Assembly (NCBI GenBank): GCA_036924835.1
Contig: JBAGRR010000001.1
Location: 3,859,001-3,923,000, forward strand
Source of the DNA: Nitrobacteraceae bacterium AZCC 1564
GTDB lineage: Bacteria; Pseudomonadota; Alphaproteobacteria; Rhizobiales; Xanthobacteraceae
Reading direction: 5' to 3'
DNA length: 64,000 nucleotides
Position 1 is the stretch's first letter. Every line of letters starts with the position of its first letter. Made by a program: the position numbers and the translations under genes. Of this stretch, positions 32,601 through 41,955 are shown one piece after another. Below the pieces are notes generated by a model. That model saw only the letters and a program-made list of their open reading frames with translations, was not told the DNA's origin and ran no database searches.

Positions 32601-33710
32601 ATGGGTATCAATTTCGGTTTTTCAAGATTTACCAATGACTTAGTTTTCGCGAGCGTTCTTCTGTTGCCGCTCGCGCTTGGCGCTTGCACCGAACAGCAGG
32701 CCAAGGAAAGCGAGATGGGCCGTCCCGTCCTGGTGACGACCGTGCATTATGAGTCCCGCTCCCCGGAACGCAGCTTTGTCGGAACCATCCGGCCGCGCAT
32801 CGAAGCCGATATGGGGTTCCGCGTCCCCGGGAAAGTGGCGAAGCGCCTCGTGGAGGTCGGGCAGGTCGTTGAGGTCGGCCAACCGCTCGCCACCCTTGAT
32901 GAGGTCGATCTCAAATTGCAGGCCGAGCAGGCGGCGGCGGAATTGACCGCTGCGACCGGCGTGTTGGGGCAGGCCAGCGCCGCCGAAGGCCGCGCGAAAG
33001 ATTTGCGTGCGCGTGGCTGGTCCACCGATGCTCAATTGGATCAGGCCAAGGCTGCAGCAGATGAGGCGCGTGCGCGCCTGAACCGCGCGCAACGCTCGGT
33101 CGAACTGACCAATAACAGCCTGTCCTATGCCACACTGGTCGCGGATGCCCGCGGCGTCGTCACCGCGACATTGATCGAGCCGGGACAGGTCGTTGCATCG
33201 GGGCAGACCGCCATTCGCGTGGCGCGCTCGGCGGAAAAGGAAACCGTGGTCGCGATTCCCGAGACCATGGTGAACTTCGCCAAGCACGGTGCGGCCAACG
33301 TCACTCTGTGGTCGGACCCCGACAAGAAATATGCCGCGAAGCTGCGCGAGCTTGCGCCGGCGGCTGATCCCGCAACCCGCACTTATCTGGCGAAGTTTTC
33401 GCTGCCGACCGCCGACGATGCCGTATCGCTCGGCATGACCGCGACGTTGACCCTCTCCGATCCGGAAACCGAGCGTGTCGCGCGCGTCCCGCTATCCGCT
33501 CTCTTCAGTCAAGGAAAGGCGCCGTCGCTTTATGTCGCCGACACCAAGACCGGCGACGTATCGCTTAAGCCGGTGACGGTGAAGGCTTACGAAAGCAAAG
33601 ACGTGCTCATCACCAGTGGTGTCGACGAAGGCGCCAATGTGGTTGTGCTCGGCGTACAGAAGCTCGACCCAGCCCAGAAGGTCAGGGTCGTCTCGTCGCT
33701 TGCCTTCTAA
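32601..33710 (+). CDS. RND efflux periplasmic adaptor (membrane fusion protein), lipoprotein
   Basis: A 369-aa HlyD/AcrA-type adaptor. The leader ends in LLPLALGAC, a lipobox with Cys29, so it is anchored in the inner membrane facing the periplasm. It has the biotinyl-lipoyl half motifs (EADMGFRVPGKVAKRLVEVG and LVADARGVVTATLIEPGQVV) flanking an alpha-helical hairpin (about 100-150), then beta-barrel parts. It links the RND pump encoded 15 bp downstream to an outer-membrane channel; no TolC-type gene is adjacent. Confidence 0.9.
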   Translation: MGINFGFSRFTNDLVFASVLLLPLALGACTEQQAKESEMGRPVLVTTVHYESRSPERSFVGTIRPRIEADMGFRVPGKVAKRLVEVGQVVEVGQPLATLDEVDLKLQAEQAAAELTAATGVLGQASAAEGRAKDLRARGWSTDAQLDQAKAAADEARARLNRAQRSVELTNNSLSYATLVADARGVVTATLIEPGQVVASGQTAIRVARSAEKETVVAIPETMVNFAKHGAANVTLWSDPDKKYAAKLRELAPAADPATRTYLAKFSLPTADDAVSLGMTATLTLSDPETERVARVPLSALFSQGKAPSLYVADTKTGDVSLKPVTVKAYESKDVLITSGVDEGANVVVLGVQKLDPAQKVRVVSSLAF

Positions 33711-33725
33711 TTTTGTGAGGGACCC

Positions 33726-36700
33726 ATGAAGCGATTCAATCTCTCCAGTTGGGCCGTAACGCATCCGACGCTGATTCTGTTCTTCATTGTGATGCTCGGC
33801 ATCGGGGGATTCTTCTCGTACGAGCGCCTTGGGCGCGCGGAAGATCCGTCGTTCACGATCAAGGTTGTGGTGATCAACGCCATCTGGCCGGGCGCGACTG
33901 CCACCGAAATGCAGGAGCAAGTCGCGGACCGGATCGAGAAGAAGCTTCAGGAACTGCCCTATTTCGACAAGGTCACGACCTATACCAAGCCATCGTTCAC
34001 CGCGATGCAGGTTGCCTTCAAGGACAACACGCCCGCGAAGGAAGTGCCGCAGCTATTCTATCAGCTACGCAAGAAGCTCAGTGACATCAGGGGCGATCTT
34101 CCTGCCAACCTGATCGGGCCCAATGTCAACGATGAATACGGTGATGTCGACTCGATCCTCTATATGCTGACGGGGAACGGGGCTGACTATGCGCAGCTCA
34201 AGAAGGTGGCTGAAGGCCTGCGCCAGCATCTGCTGAAGACGCCGAATGTGACCAAGGTCAATCTCTACGGCACGCAGGATGAGCGCGTGTTCGTCGAGTT
34301 CTCCCACGCCAAACTAGCGACGCTCGGAATCACGCCGCAGACGGTGTTCGATTCTCTTGCCAAGCAAAACGCTGTCGTGGCGGCGGGCACGGTGGAGACC
34401 TCCGCACAGCGCGTGCCTTTGCGGGTGACCGGTGCCTTCGACAGCGTGAAGGCGGTTGCCGAGACGCCGGTGGAAAGCAATGGCCGTGTGTTCCGCCTGG
34501 GCGACATCGCAACTGTGACTCACGGCTTCGTCGATCCACCTGATTTCCAGGTGCGCCAGGAAGGCAAGCCTGCCATTGGCGTCGGCGTGGTGATGGCCAA
34601 GGGCGCCAACATTCTGGAGCTTGGCGAGGCGGTCAAGAAATCCACGGCAGAATTCATGGCGGCGGTGCCGCAAGGATTCGAGATCGAGCAGATCGCCGAT
34701 CAACCCAAGGTCGTCGAGCACGCGGTCGGCGAATTCATTCACTCGTTCATCGAAGCACTCGCGATTGTGCTGTTCGTCAGCTTCATCGCGCTTGGCTGGC
34801 GGACCGGCATCGTGGTGGCGCTGTCCGTGCCGCTGGTGCTTGCCATTGTTTTCATCGTCATGAACGCGATGGGCATGGATCTACATCGCATCACGCTTGG
34901 CGCACTGATTATCGCGCTCGGCCTGCTGGTGGATGACGCCATCATCGCGGTCGAGATGATGGTGGTGAAGATGGAGCAGGGCTGGGATCGCGTGAAGGCA
35001 GCGTCATTCGCCTGGGAATCCACCGCGTTCCCAATGCTCACCGGCACGCTGGTCACGGCTGTTGGCTTTTTGCCGATCGGCTTTGCAAACTCGTCGGTTG
35101 GCGAATATGCCGGCGGCATCTTCTGGGTGGTCGCCATTTCGCTGGTCGCGTCGTGGTTCGTGGCGGTGATCTTTACGCCCTACATCGGCGTGAAGCTGCT
35201 GCCGAATTTTACCAAGCATTCGCACAGTCATGATCCGCATGCGATTTACGAGACGCGGATCTATCGCGCCTTGCGTCGCGTCATTGAATGGTGCGTGCGG
35301 CGCCGTGTCACGGTCGTGCTTGCGACCATTGGCGTCTTTGTCGCCTCGATCGTCGGCTTCACTCACGTGCAGCAGCAGTTCTTCCCCTTGTCAGAGCGGC
35401 CCGAGCTGTTCCTGCAATTGCGATTGCCGGAAGGCACGGCTTTTGGTGTGACCAAGGAAAGCACCAAGAAGGCGGAAGCGCTCCTGAAGGGTGACAAGGA
35501 TATCGAGACCTACACGAGCTATATCGGGCAGGGATCGCCACGCTTCTGGCTTGGGCTCAATCCGCAGCTGCCGAACGAGTCCTTCTCGGAAACAGTGATT
35601 GTCGCGAAGGATGTTGCTGCGCGCGAACGCATCAAGGCGCGGATCGAGAAAGCCGTGGCGGATGGTGCGCTATCGGAAGCGCGGGTGCGCGTTGACCGCT
35701 TCAACTTCGGTCCTCCGGTGGGCTTCCCGGTTCAGTTTCGTGTGATTGGTCCTGATACCAAGACGGTTCGCGACATCGCCTATAAGGTGCGCGATGTGAT
35801 GCGCACCGAAAAGCGCGCCGTCGATCCGCATCTCGACTGGAACGAGCAGACGCCTTACCTGAAACTGGCCGTGGATCAGGATCGCGCCCGCGCGCTCGGG
35901 CTGACGCCGCAGGACATCTCCCAATCGCTCGCCATGCTGATTTCTGGCGTGCAGGTCACGACATTGCGTGATGGCATCGAAAAGGTCGGCGTGGTGGCGC
36001 GCGCTGTGCCGTCCGAGCGGCTTGATCTTGGCCGCGTCGGCGATCTCACGATCTACTCACGCAATGGCGTCGCGGTGCCACTGTCGCAGGTCGCGAAGAT
36101 CGAATATGCCCATGAGGAGCCAATTCTTTGGAGACGCAACCGCGACATGGCGATTACGGTACGGGCCGATATCGTGGACGGCGTGCAGGCGCCCGATGTG
36201 ACCAATGCCATCTGGCCCAAGCTTCAGACTATCCGTAATAGCCTGCAGCCGGCCTATCGCATCGAGATCGGTGGTGCGATCGAGGAGTCCGAGAAGGGCA
36301 ACGACTCGATCAATAAGCTGTTTCCTCTGATGGTGATCGGCATGCTGACGCTGCTGATGATCCAGCTACAGAGTTTCTCGCGGCTTGTGCTGGTGTTCCT
36401 GACGGCCCCGCTCGGCATTGTCGGCGCGTCACTGGGCCTGAACATCGCTAACAGTCCGTTCGGCTTCGTCGCCTTGCTGGGTCTGATCGCTCTCGCCGGC
36501 ATGATCATGCGAAACGCGGTGATCCTGGTCGATCAAATCGAAACGGACGTTGTCCATGGCCTAACGCGACGCGAGGCGATCGTCGAGGCGACGGTCCGGC
36601 GTGCCCGTCCGGTGATCCTGACGGCGCTGGCCGCCATTTTGGCGATGATCCCCCTGTCGCGGTCGGCCTTCTGGGGCCCGATGGCGATCACCATCATGGG

Positions 36701-36866
36701 TGGATTGTTTGTTGCCACCTTCTTGACGCTGCTATTCCTGCCCGGCCTCTATGCGCTATGGTTTAGGAAGAGCCTGGATGAACGTGGTGAGGGTGAGGCT
36801 GATAAACGGGTGCCGATGCAGGCGGATCATGTCCGCCATGCGCCGCCACTGGTCGCAGCCGAATAG
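33726..36866 (+). CDS. RND efflux permease (AcrB/HAE-type)
   Basis: A 1046-aa inner-membrane pump with the twofold RND repeat: TM1 near residues 12-30, a large periplasmic loop, TM2-6 at about 340-490, a second loop and TM8-12 at the C-terminus. The proton-relay acidic pair is in LGLLVDDAIIAVEMM (TM4). The sequence AEDPSFTIKVVVINAIWPGA is typical of the HAE1-like group for organic compounds rather than heavy-metal (CusA) pumps. It forms an operon with the adaptor and probably the TetR gene that follows. Confidence 0.92.
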   Translation: MKRFNLSSWAVTHPTLILFFIVMLGIGGFFSYERLGRAEDPSFTIKVVVINAIWPGATATEMQEQVADRIEKKLQELPYFDKVTTYTKPSFTAMQVAFKDNTPAKEVPQLFYQLRKKLSDIRGDLPANLIGPNVNDEYGDVDSILYMLTGNGADYAQLKKVAEGLRQHLLKTPNVTKVNLYGTQDERVFVEFSHAKLATLGITPQTVFDSLAKQNAVVAAGTVETSAQRVPLRVTGAFDSVKAVAETPVESNGRVFRLGDIATVTHGFVDPPDFQVRQEGKPAIGVGVVMAKGANILELGEAVKKSTAEFMAAVPQGFEIEQIADQPKVVEHAVGEFIHSFIEALAIVLFVSFIALGWRTGIVVALSVPLVLAIVFIVMNAMGMDLHRITLGALIIALGLLVDDAIIAVEMMVVKMEQGWDRVKAASFAWESTAFPMLTGTLVTAVGFLPIGFANSSVGEYAGGIFWVVAISLVASWFVAVIFTPYIGVKLLPNFTKHSHSHDPHAIYETRIYRALRRVIEWCVRRRVTVVLATIGVFVASIVGFTHVQQQFFPLSERPELFLQLRLPEGTAFGVTKESTKKAEALLKGDKDIETYTSYIGQGSPRFWLGLNPQLPNESFSETVIVAKDVAARERIKARIEKAVADGALSEARVRVDRFNFGPPVGFPVQFRVIGPDTKTVRDIAYKVRDVMRTEKRAVDPHLDWNEQTPYLKLAVDQDRARALGLTPQDISQSLAMLISGVQVTTLRDGIEKVGVVARAVPSERLDLGRVGDLTIYSRNGVAVPLSQVAKIEYAHEEPILWRRNRDMAITVRADIVDGVQAPDVTNAIWPKLQTIRNSLQPAYRIEIGGAIEESEKGNDSINKLFPLMVIGMLTLLMIQLQSFSRLVLVFLTAPLGIVGASLGLNIANSPFGFVALLGLIALAGMIMRNAVILVDQIETDVVHGLTRREAIVEATVRRARPVILTALAAILAMIPLSRSAFWGPMAITIMGGLFVATFLTLLFLPGLYALWFRKSLDERGEGEADKRVPMQADHVRHAPPLVAAE

Positions 36867-36887
36867 CTGATTGATAACTATGCTGAC

Positions 36888-37532
36888 ATGACACTGCTTC
36901 ACGACGATACCGACGCCGAAAAGAGGGCCTGTATTCTCGCTACCGCGGAGCGGTTGTTTCGCGATGTCGGGTATCTCAAGACTACGGTCGCCGATATCGC
37001 CAAAACGCTCAAGATGAGCCCGGCGAATATCTATCGGTTCTTCGATTCCAAGAAGGCCATTCATGAAGGTGTCGCGCGGCGGCTCATGAACGAGGTCGAG
37101 ACCGCAGCGGAGGAGATTGCCGCGAAGACCACGCCTCCGGCCGAGCGCCTGCGTGAACTGCTGGCAACCGTTAGCCGCATGAACGCCGAGCGCTTTGTCG
37201 GCGACTCCAAAATTCATGAGATGGTCGCCATCGCGATGGAGGAAAGCTGGGGCGTGTGCGAGGCGCACATCCGGCGTATCATGACGACGATCGGCATGGT
37301 GATCGCCGATGGCGCAAAGGCGGGCGTTTTTAACGTGTGTGACGTCGAACTCGCTGCCAAGGTCACTTGCGCGGGCATGTTGCGGTTTTTCCACCCGCAG
37401 ATGATCGAACAGAGCGTTCACAAGCCGGGGCCGACCCTCGATCAAATGATAGACTTTATTGTCGCGGGGCTTACGCTGGGTACGCCCGATATGTCATCGG
37501 GCAAAACTGCAGCGGATAAAACGCCTTCATGA
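36888..37532 (+). CDS. TetR family regulator of the RND operon
   Basis: A 214-aa TetR protein. The HTH covers about residues 13-55 (ILATAERLFRDVGYLKTTVADIAKTLKMSPANIYRFFDSK). It follows the pump gene by 21 bp and overlaps the next gene by ATGA, so it is part of the efflux transcription unit; such regulators commonly repress their own operon. The inverted repeat at 32537-32558 is a candidate target. The C-terminal tail is rich in Ser/Thr/Lys. Confidence 0.9.
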   Translation: MTLLHDDTDAEKRACILATAERLFRDVGYLKTTVADIAKTLKMSPANIYRFFDSKKAIHEGVARRLMNEVETAAEEIAAKTTPPAERLRELLATVSRMNAERFVGDSKIHEMVAIAMEESWGVCEAHIRRIMTTIGMVIADGAKAGVFNVCDVELAAKVTCAGMLRFFHPQMIEQSVHKPGPTLDQMIDFIVAGLTLGTPDMSSGKTAADKTPS

Positions 37533-38146
37533 GCGACTTCCACGTTTACGAACCTTCTCAGGGCCACGGCCTCAAGCACGATCCTTTCAACGCCATCGTA
37601 GGACCTCGGCCGATCGGCTGGATTTCGTCGCAGGATGCCAATGGGCACGTCAATCTGGCGCCCTATAGCTTCTTCAATGCGTTCTGCTATGTGCCGCCGA
37701 TCATCGGCTTTTCCAGCACCGGCTGGAAGGACACGGTGGCCAATATCCAGGAGACCAAGGAGTTCTGCTGGAATCTCGTCACGGCAGATATCGCCAAGCA
37801 GATGAACATGACCTCCGCCAGCGTGCCGCACGAGATGGACGAGTTCACCATCTCTGGGTTGACCAAGGCGCCGAGTGCCAAGGTCAAGGTGCCGCGGGTT
37901 GCGGAAAGCCGGGTCACGTTCGAGTGCAAATTGACGCAGATGATCCAGCTGCAGGGTGCGGATGGCGCCAAGGCAGATGCCTGGGTGACGTTTGGCGAGG
38001 TGGTTGCGGTTTATATCGACAAGAGCCTCATCAAGGATGGCGTCTACCAGACAGCAGAAGCCTATCCAGTGCTTCGCGCTGGGCGCAGGGGGGACTACGT
38101 GCAGGTCCGGCCGGACGCCATGTTCGAGATGATCCGGCCACGCTAG
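37529..38146 (+). CDS. Flavin reductase family protein (FMN-binding split barrel)
   Basis: A 205-aa flavin reductase-like protein: NAIVGPRPIGWISSQDANGH, NLAPYSFFNAFCYVPPIIGFS and KEFCWNLVT are the FMN-binding split-barrel motifs. It may supply reduced flavin or be a flavoprotein itself. It overlaps the TetR gene stop by 4 bp. Its own stop codon TAG (CGC-TAG) is the CTAG that begins a repeat remnant of the CTAG-hairpin family. Confidence 0.87.
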   Translation: MSDFHVYEPSQGHGLKHDPFNAIVGPRPIGWISSQDANGHVNLAPYSFFNAFCYVPPIIGFSSTGWKDTVANIQETKEFCWNLVTADIAKQMNMTSASVPHEMDEFTISGLTKAPSAKVKVPRVAESRVTFECKLTQMIQLQGADGAKADAWVTFGEVVAVYIDKSLIKDGVYQTAEAYPVLRAGRRGDYVQVRPDAMFEMIRPR

Positions 38147-38180
38147 TGGCCCGAAGCGAACTTCTGAACCACCACACTAG
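38143..38180. repeat. CTAG hairpin family, deletion remnant R1
   Basis: A 38-bp element bounded by CTAG at both ends. The left part, CTAGTGGCCCGA, resembles one hairpin end. The right part, CTTCTGAACCACCACACTAG, matches the end of the TGTGG-type hairpins. It therefore looks like the two outer ends of a composite with the middle deleted. The left CTAG includes the stop codon of the flavin reductase gene (38144-38146). Confidence 0.7.
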
Positions 38181-38399
38181 CGGCGCTCAAGAGCCCGTGA
38201 AGCGTGTGTAGAGCGCAGGCTTTACGGGAACGATTCGAGTGACTTAGCGGTTACCGGTTGGGACGTGTGCGTGGTGCGATTTTCAACCGATTTTCATACT
38301 TTGCGGATTAACAGTGGTGTTTGACTTCCATGTTCGCTGATTTCCTCGCAACCTGCTGAGTGTTGCTCCCATTGAGGCTCGCCCCAAAGGAATCCCGCC

Positions 38400-40661
38400 A
38401 TGAGCTTCTCCCTTCGACGTGACCTCCTGACCCGGCCGATTTTCGCATGGGCGCGCAAGGCGCTGCCGCCGATGTCCGACACCGAACGCGAGGCGCTGGA
38501 AGCCGGCGACGTCTGGTGGGATGCGGACCTCTTCACGGGCAATCCGGACTGGTCGAAATTGCTTGCGTTCGCGCCTGCGACTTTGACCGAGGAAGAGACC
38601 GCCTTCCTGAATGGTCCTGTCGAGCAGCTCTGCGCCATGGTTGACGAATGGAAGGTCAATTGGGAATGGCGCGACCTGCCGCCGGAAGTCTGGGACTTCA
38701 TCAAGCGCAATAAATTCTTCGGCATGATCATTCCGAAAGAATACGGCGGGCTCGCGTTCTCGCCCTATGCGCATTCTGAAGTGGTGCGGAAGATTTCCTC
38801 GCGGTCCGTGACCGCGGCGGTCACCGTGATGGTGCCGAATTCGCTGGGGCCAGGCGAACTGCTGATGCACTTCGGCACCAAGGAGCAGCGGGACAAATGG
38901 CTGCCGGGCCTTGCCGAAGGGCGAGAGATTCCGTGCTTTGGTTTGACGAGCCCTGAAGCAGGCTCCGATGCGGCGTCGATGATCGACACCGGCATCATCT
39001 GCAAGGGCGTGTTCGAGGGCAAGGAAACCATTGGCCTGCGGCTGAACTGGCACAAGCGCTACATTACGCTTGGGCCAGTCGCGACGCTCCTCGGTCTTGC
39101 CTTCAAGGCTTACGATCCGGATCACCTGATCGGCAATGAGGAGGAACTCGGCATCACCGTTGCGCTGATCCCGACCGACTTGCCGGGCGTCACCATCGGT
39201 CATCGTCACCTGCCGGCAATGCAGGTGTTTCAGAACGGTCCGAACTGGGGCAAGGACGTTTTCATTCCGCTGGATTTCATCATCGGTGGGCGTGAACGCA
39301 TTGGCCAGGGCTGGAAGATGCTGATGACGGCGCTCGCGGCAGGGCGCGGCATTTCGCTACCATCGCAATCGTCGGCAGGCGCAGCCTATTGTGCGCGTGC
39401 GACGGGCGCTTATGCGCGTATCCGCGAGCAATTCCATGTGCCGATCGGAAAGTTCGAAGGCATCGAGGAGCCGCTCGCGCGCATTGCCGGCACCACTTAC
39501 CAGCTTGATGCCGCACGCCGGCTGACCTGTGCCGCGCTCAATCAGGGCATTCATCCAGCGGTCATTTCCGGCATTATGAAGCTGCATGCGACCGAGCGGC
39601 TGCGCATTGCTGTTGACGACGCCATGGATGTGCATGGCGGCAAGGCCATCATCGATGGACCGCAGAACTACATGGGAAACCTCTATCGCTCGGTGCCGGT
39701 CGCCATCACGGTCGAAGGCGCGAACATCCTGACGCGCAATTTGATCGTGTTCGGCCAGGGCTCGGTTCGTGCACATCCGTATCTGCTGGAGGAAATGAAC
39801 GCCATCAGCGATCCTGACCGGAAGAAGGGGCTGGACGCGTTCGACAAGGCGTTTTGGAAACATGTCGGCCACGCCCTCACCAATGTCTTCCGGGCATGGG
39901 GACGGAGCTGGACCGGCGGCGCCTTCGCGCCTGCGCCGGAAGCGGGTGCCGCGACCCGTTACTATCGGCAGCTCTCTCGTTACTCGACGGCCTTTGCGCT
40001 GTGCGCCGATATGGCTCTGCTGACGCTGGGCGGAGCGCTGAAGCGGCGTGAAATGCTGTCAGCGCGCTTTGGTGACATTCTTTCCGAACTCTATTTGCTT
40101 TCCGCGGCTTTGAAACGCTGGGAAGAGGAAGGCCGTCAGCAGGCGGATTTTGCCGCGCTCGAGTGGGTGATGGCGAACGGCATCCGCACCATCGAAAATC
40201 GTTTGGCCGAAGTGCTGGCCAATATGCCGAATCGTTTCGTGGCGGTGATCCTGAAATTCCTGATTCAGCCGCTGGGCTCCAATCCGCTCGGTCCATCGGA
40301 CGACGTCATGCATCGCTGTGCGCAACTGATCCTGGAACCGTCGGCTGTGCGTGATCGCCTGACAGCAGGACTTTATCACGCGGATGACGATGGTCCGTTG
40401 ATGCGGCTCGAAAAGGCATTTTTGCTGGTGACCGCGAACGAAGCGATTGAGAAGAAAATGCGCGCGGCGCACCTGCGTGATTGGAACGAAGCGGTTAAGA
40501 GGGGCGTCATCACCGCCGATGAAGGCAACCGGATCAAGGCTGCTCTCGATGCGGTCGCGCAGGTGATCGATGTCGATGACTTTGCACCCGAAGTTCTCTC
40601 GCCGATTTATAAAAAGCGGCCGGAACACAAGCAAACCTCACCGGACCGGGCGGCAAGCTGA
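38400..40661 (+). CDS. fadE: Acyl-CoA dehydrogenase FadE-type, long form
   Basis: A 753-aa FadE-type enzyme, much longer than the 380-aa family because of an N-terminal extension and the C-terminal DUF1974 helical domain (about 470-720; KHVGHALTNVFRAWGRSWTGG, PLGSNPLGPSDDVMHR). Core motifs: FGMIIPKEYGGLAFS, PCFGLTSPEAGSDAASM and HGGKAIIDGPQNYMGN. It does the first step of fatty acid beta-oxidation. Its stop overlaps the start of the thiolase gene, opening a fadE-fadA-fadJ-thioesterase operon. The 250 bp upstream contain repeat R1 and no obvious operator. Confidence 0.92.
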   Translation: MSFSLRRDLLTRPIFAWARKALPPMSDTEREALEAGDVWWDADLFTGNPDWSKLLAFAPATLTEEETAFLNGPVEQLCAMVDEWKVNWEWRDLPPEVWDFIKRNKFFGMIIPKEYGGLAFSPYAHSEVVRKISSRSVTAAVTVMVPNSLGPGELLMHFGTKEQRDKWLPGLAEGREIPCFGLTSPEAGSDAASMIDTGIICKGVFEGKETIGLRLNWHKRYITLGPVATLLGLAFKAYDPDHLIGNEEELGITVALIPTDLPGVTIGHRHLPAMQVFQNGPNWGKDVFIPLDFIIGGRERIGQGWKMLMTALAAGRGISLPSQSSAGAAYCARATGAYARIREQFHVPIGKFEGIEEPLARIAGTTYQLDAARRLTCAALNQGIHPAVISGIMKLHATERLRIAVDDAMDVHGGKAIIDGPQNYMGNLYRSVPVAITVEGANILTRNLIVFGQGSVRAHPYLLEEMNAISDPDRKKGLDAFDKAFWKHVGHALTNVFRAWGRSWTGGAFAPAPEAGAATRYYRQLSRYSTAFALCADMALLTLGGALKRREMLSARFGDILSELYLLSAALKRWEEEGRQQADFAALEWVMANGIRTIENRLAEVLANMPNRFVAVILKFLIQPLGSNPLGPSDDVMHRCAQLILEPSAVRDRLTAGLYHADDDGPLMRLEKAFLLVTANEAIEKKMRAAHLRDWNEAVKRGVITADEGNRIKAALDAVAQVIDVDDFAPEVLSPIYKKRPEHKQTSPDRAAS

Positions 40662-41944
40662 TGACGCGGCCGGTTTACATTATCGACGGCGCGCGGACGC
40701 CGTTCTTGAAAGCGCAAGGTGGCCCTGGGCCGTTCACCCCGGTCGATCTTGCCGTGCAGTGCGGCCGGCCGCTTTTGGCGCGGCAGCGCTTTGAGGCCAG
40801 TGCGTTCGATCAAGTTATTCTCGGTTGCGTGAACGTCATTGCAGACGAGATGAATCCGGCGCGCGTCGCCGCGCTGCGGCTTGGCATGGGTGAGCGCATG
40901 GTGGCGTTCACGGTGCAGATCAACTGCGGCTCCGGCATGCAGTCGCTCGATACGGCCTATCGCTATATAGAAGCGGGCAAGGCCGATCTGATCCTGGCGG
41001 GCGGCGCGGAAGCGCTGAGCTACGCGCCGCTGGTGTTTCCGCAGTCCGGCGTCCGCTGGTTCGCGAAGTTCGCCACTGCAAAGGCGCCGCTGGCGAAGCT
41101 TGCGGCCTTCCTGAAAATTCGCCCGTCATACTTAAATCCGGTGATTGGGCTCGAACGCGGGCTCACTGATCCGGTGACGGATCTCAACATGGGGCAGACG
41201 GCGGAAGTCATCGCACATCTGATGGGTGTGACGCGCGAACAAGCTGACGCCTACGCGGTGGAAAGCCATCGCCGTCTGGCGCTCGCGCAGGAGCGAGGTT
41301 TTCTCAAGGGTGAAGTCGAAACCGCTTTTGCGCGGGACGGCAAGTTCTATGACCATGACAATGGCGTACGGCCTGACTCGTCGATGGAGAAGCTCGCCAA
41401 GCTCAAGCCCGCGTTTGAGCGGCCATGGGGACAGGTCACGCCCGGCAATTCGTCACAGATTACGGATGGTGCGTGCTGGACGATCCTTGCATCGGAAGAT
41501 GCCGTCAACAAACATGGCCTCAAGCCGAAGGCTGTCATCGTCGACAGCGCATGGGCGGGACTTGATCCAAGCATCATGGGCTTCGGTCCGGTGCTGTCCT
41601 CGACTGAGTTGTTGAAGCGTCACAACCTGAAACTTCAGGATATCGAGACCTGGGAAATCAACGAGGCGTTCGCGTCTCAATTGCTCGCCTGCCTTGCGGC
41701 GTGGAATGACGACAAGTTCTGCTGCGAGGTGCTTGGCCTTGATGGGGCTGCAGGCGAGCTCGATCAGACGAAGCTGAATGTCGATGGTGGTGCCATCAGT
41801 CTCGGCCATCCGGTCGGGACCAGCGGCAATCGCATTGTGCTGCATCTCGTCAACGCGATGAAGCGGCTCGGGACCAAGCGCGGCATTGCCACCGAGTGCA
41901 TCGGCGGCGGCCTCGGCGGCGCCATGCTGATTGAGACGGTATAG
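40661..41944 (+). CDS. fadA: Acetyl-CoA acyltransferase (thiolase), FadA/FadI type
   Basis: A 427-aa thiolase. The acyl-binding Cys89 is in VQINCGSGMQSLD, the active His in INEAFA and GHPVGTSGNRI, and the second Cys in TECIGGGLGGAML. It cleaves 3-ketoacyl-CoA to acetyl-CoA. It is tightly coupled to fadE (1-bp overlap) and lies 11 bp before the fadJ-like gene. Without the search the FadA and FadI sub-branches cannot be separated firmly. Confidence 0.92.
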   Translation: MTRPVYIIDGARTPFLKAQGGPGPFTPVDLAVQCGRPLLARQRFEASAFDQVILGCVNVIADEMNPARVAALRLGMGERMVAFTVQINCGSGMQSLDTAYRYIEAGKADLILAGGAEALSYAPLVFPQSGVRWFAKFATAKAPLAKLAAFLKIRPSYLNPVIGLERGLTDPVTDLNMGQTAEVIAHLMGVTREQADAYAVESHRRLALAQERGFLKGEVETAFARDGKFYDHDNGVRPDSSMEKLAKLKPAFERPWGQVTPGNSSQITDGACWTILASEDAVNKHGLKPKAVIVDSAWAGLDPSIMGFGPVLSSTELLKRHNLKLQDIETWEINEAFASQLLACLAAWNDDKFCCEVLGLDGAAGELDQTKLNVDGGAISLGHPVGTSGNRIVLHLVNAMKRLGTKRGIATECIGGGLGGAMLIETV

Positions 41945-41955
41945 AGGGAACGATC

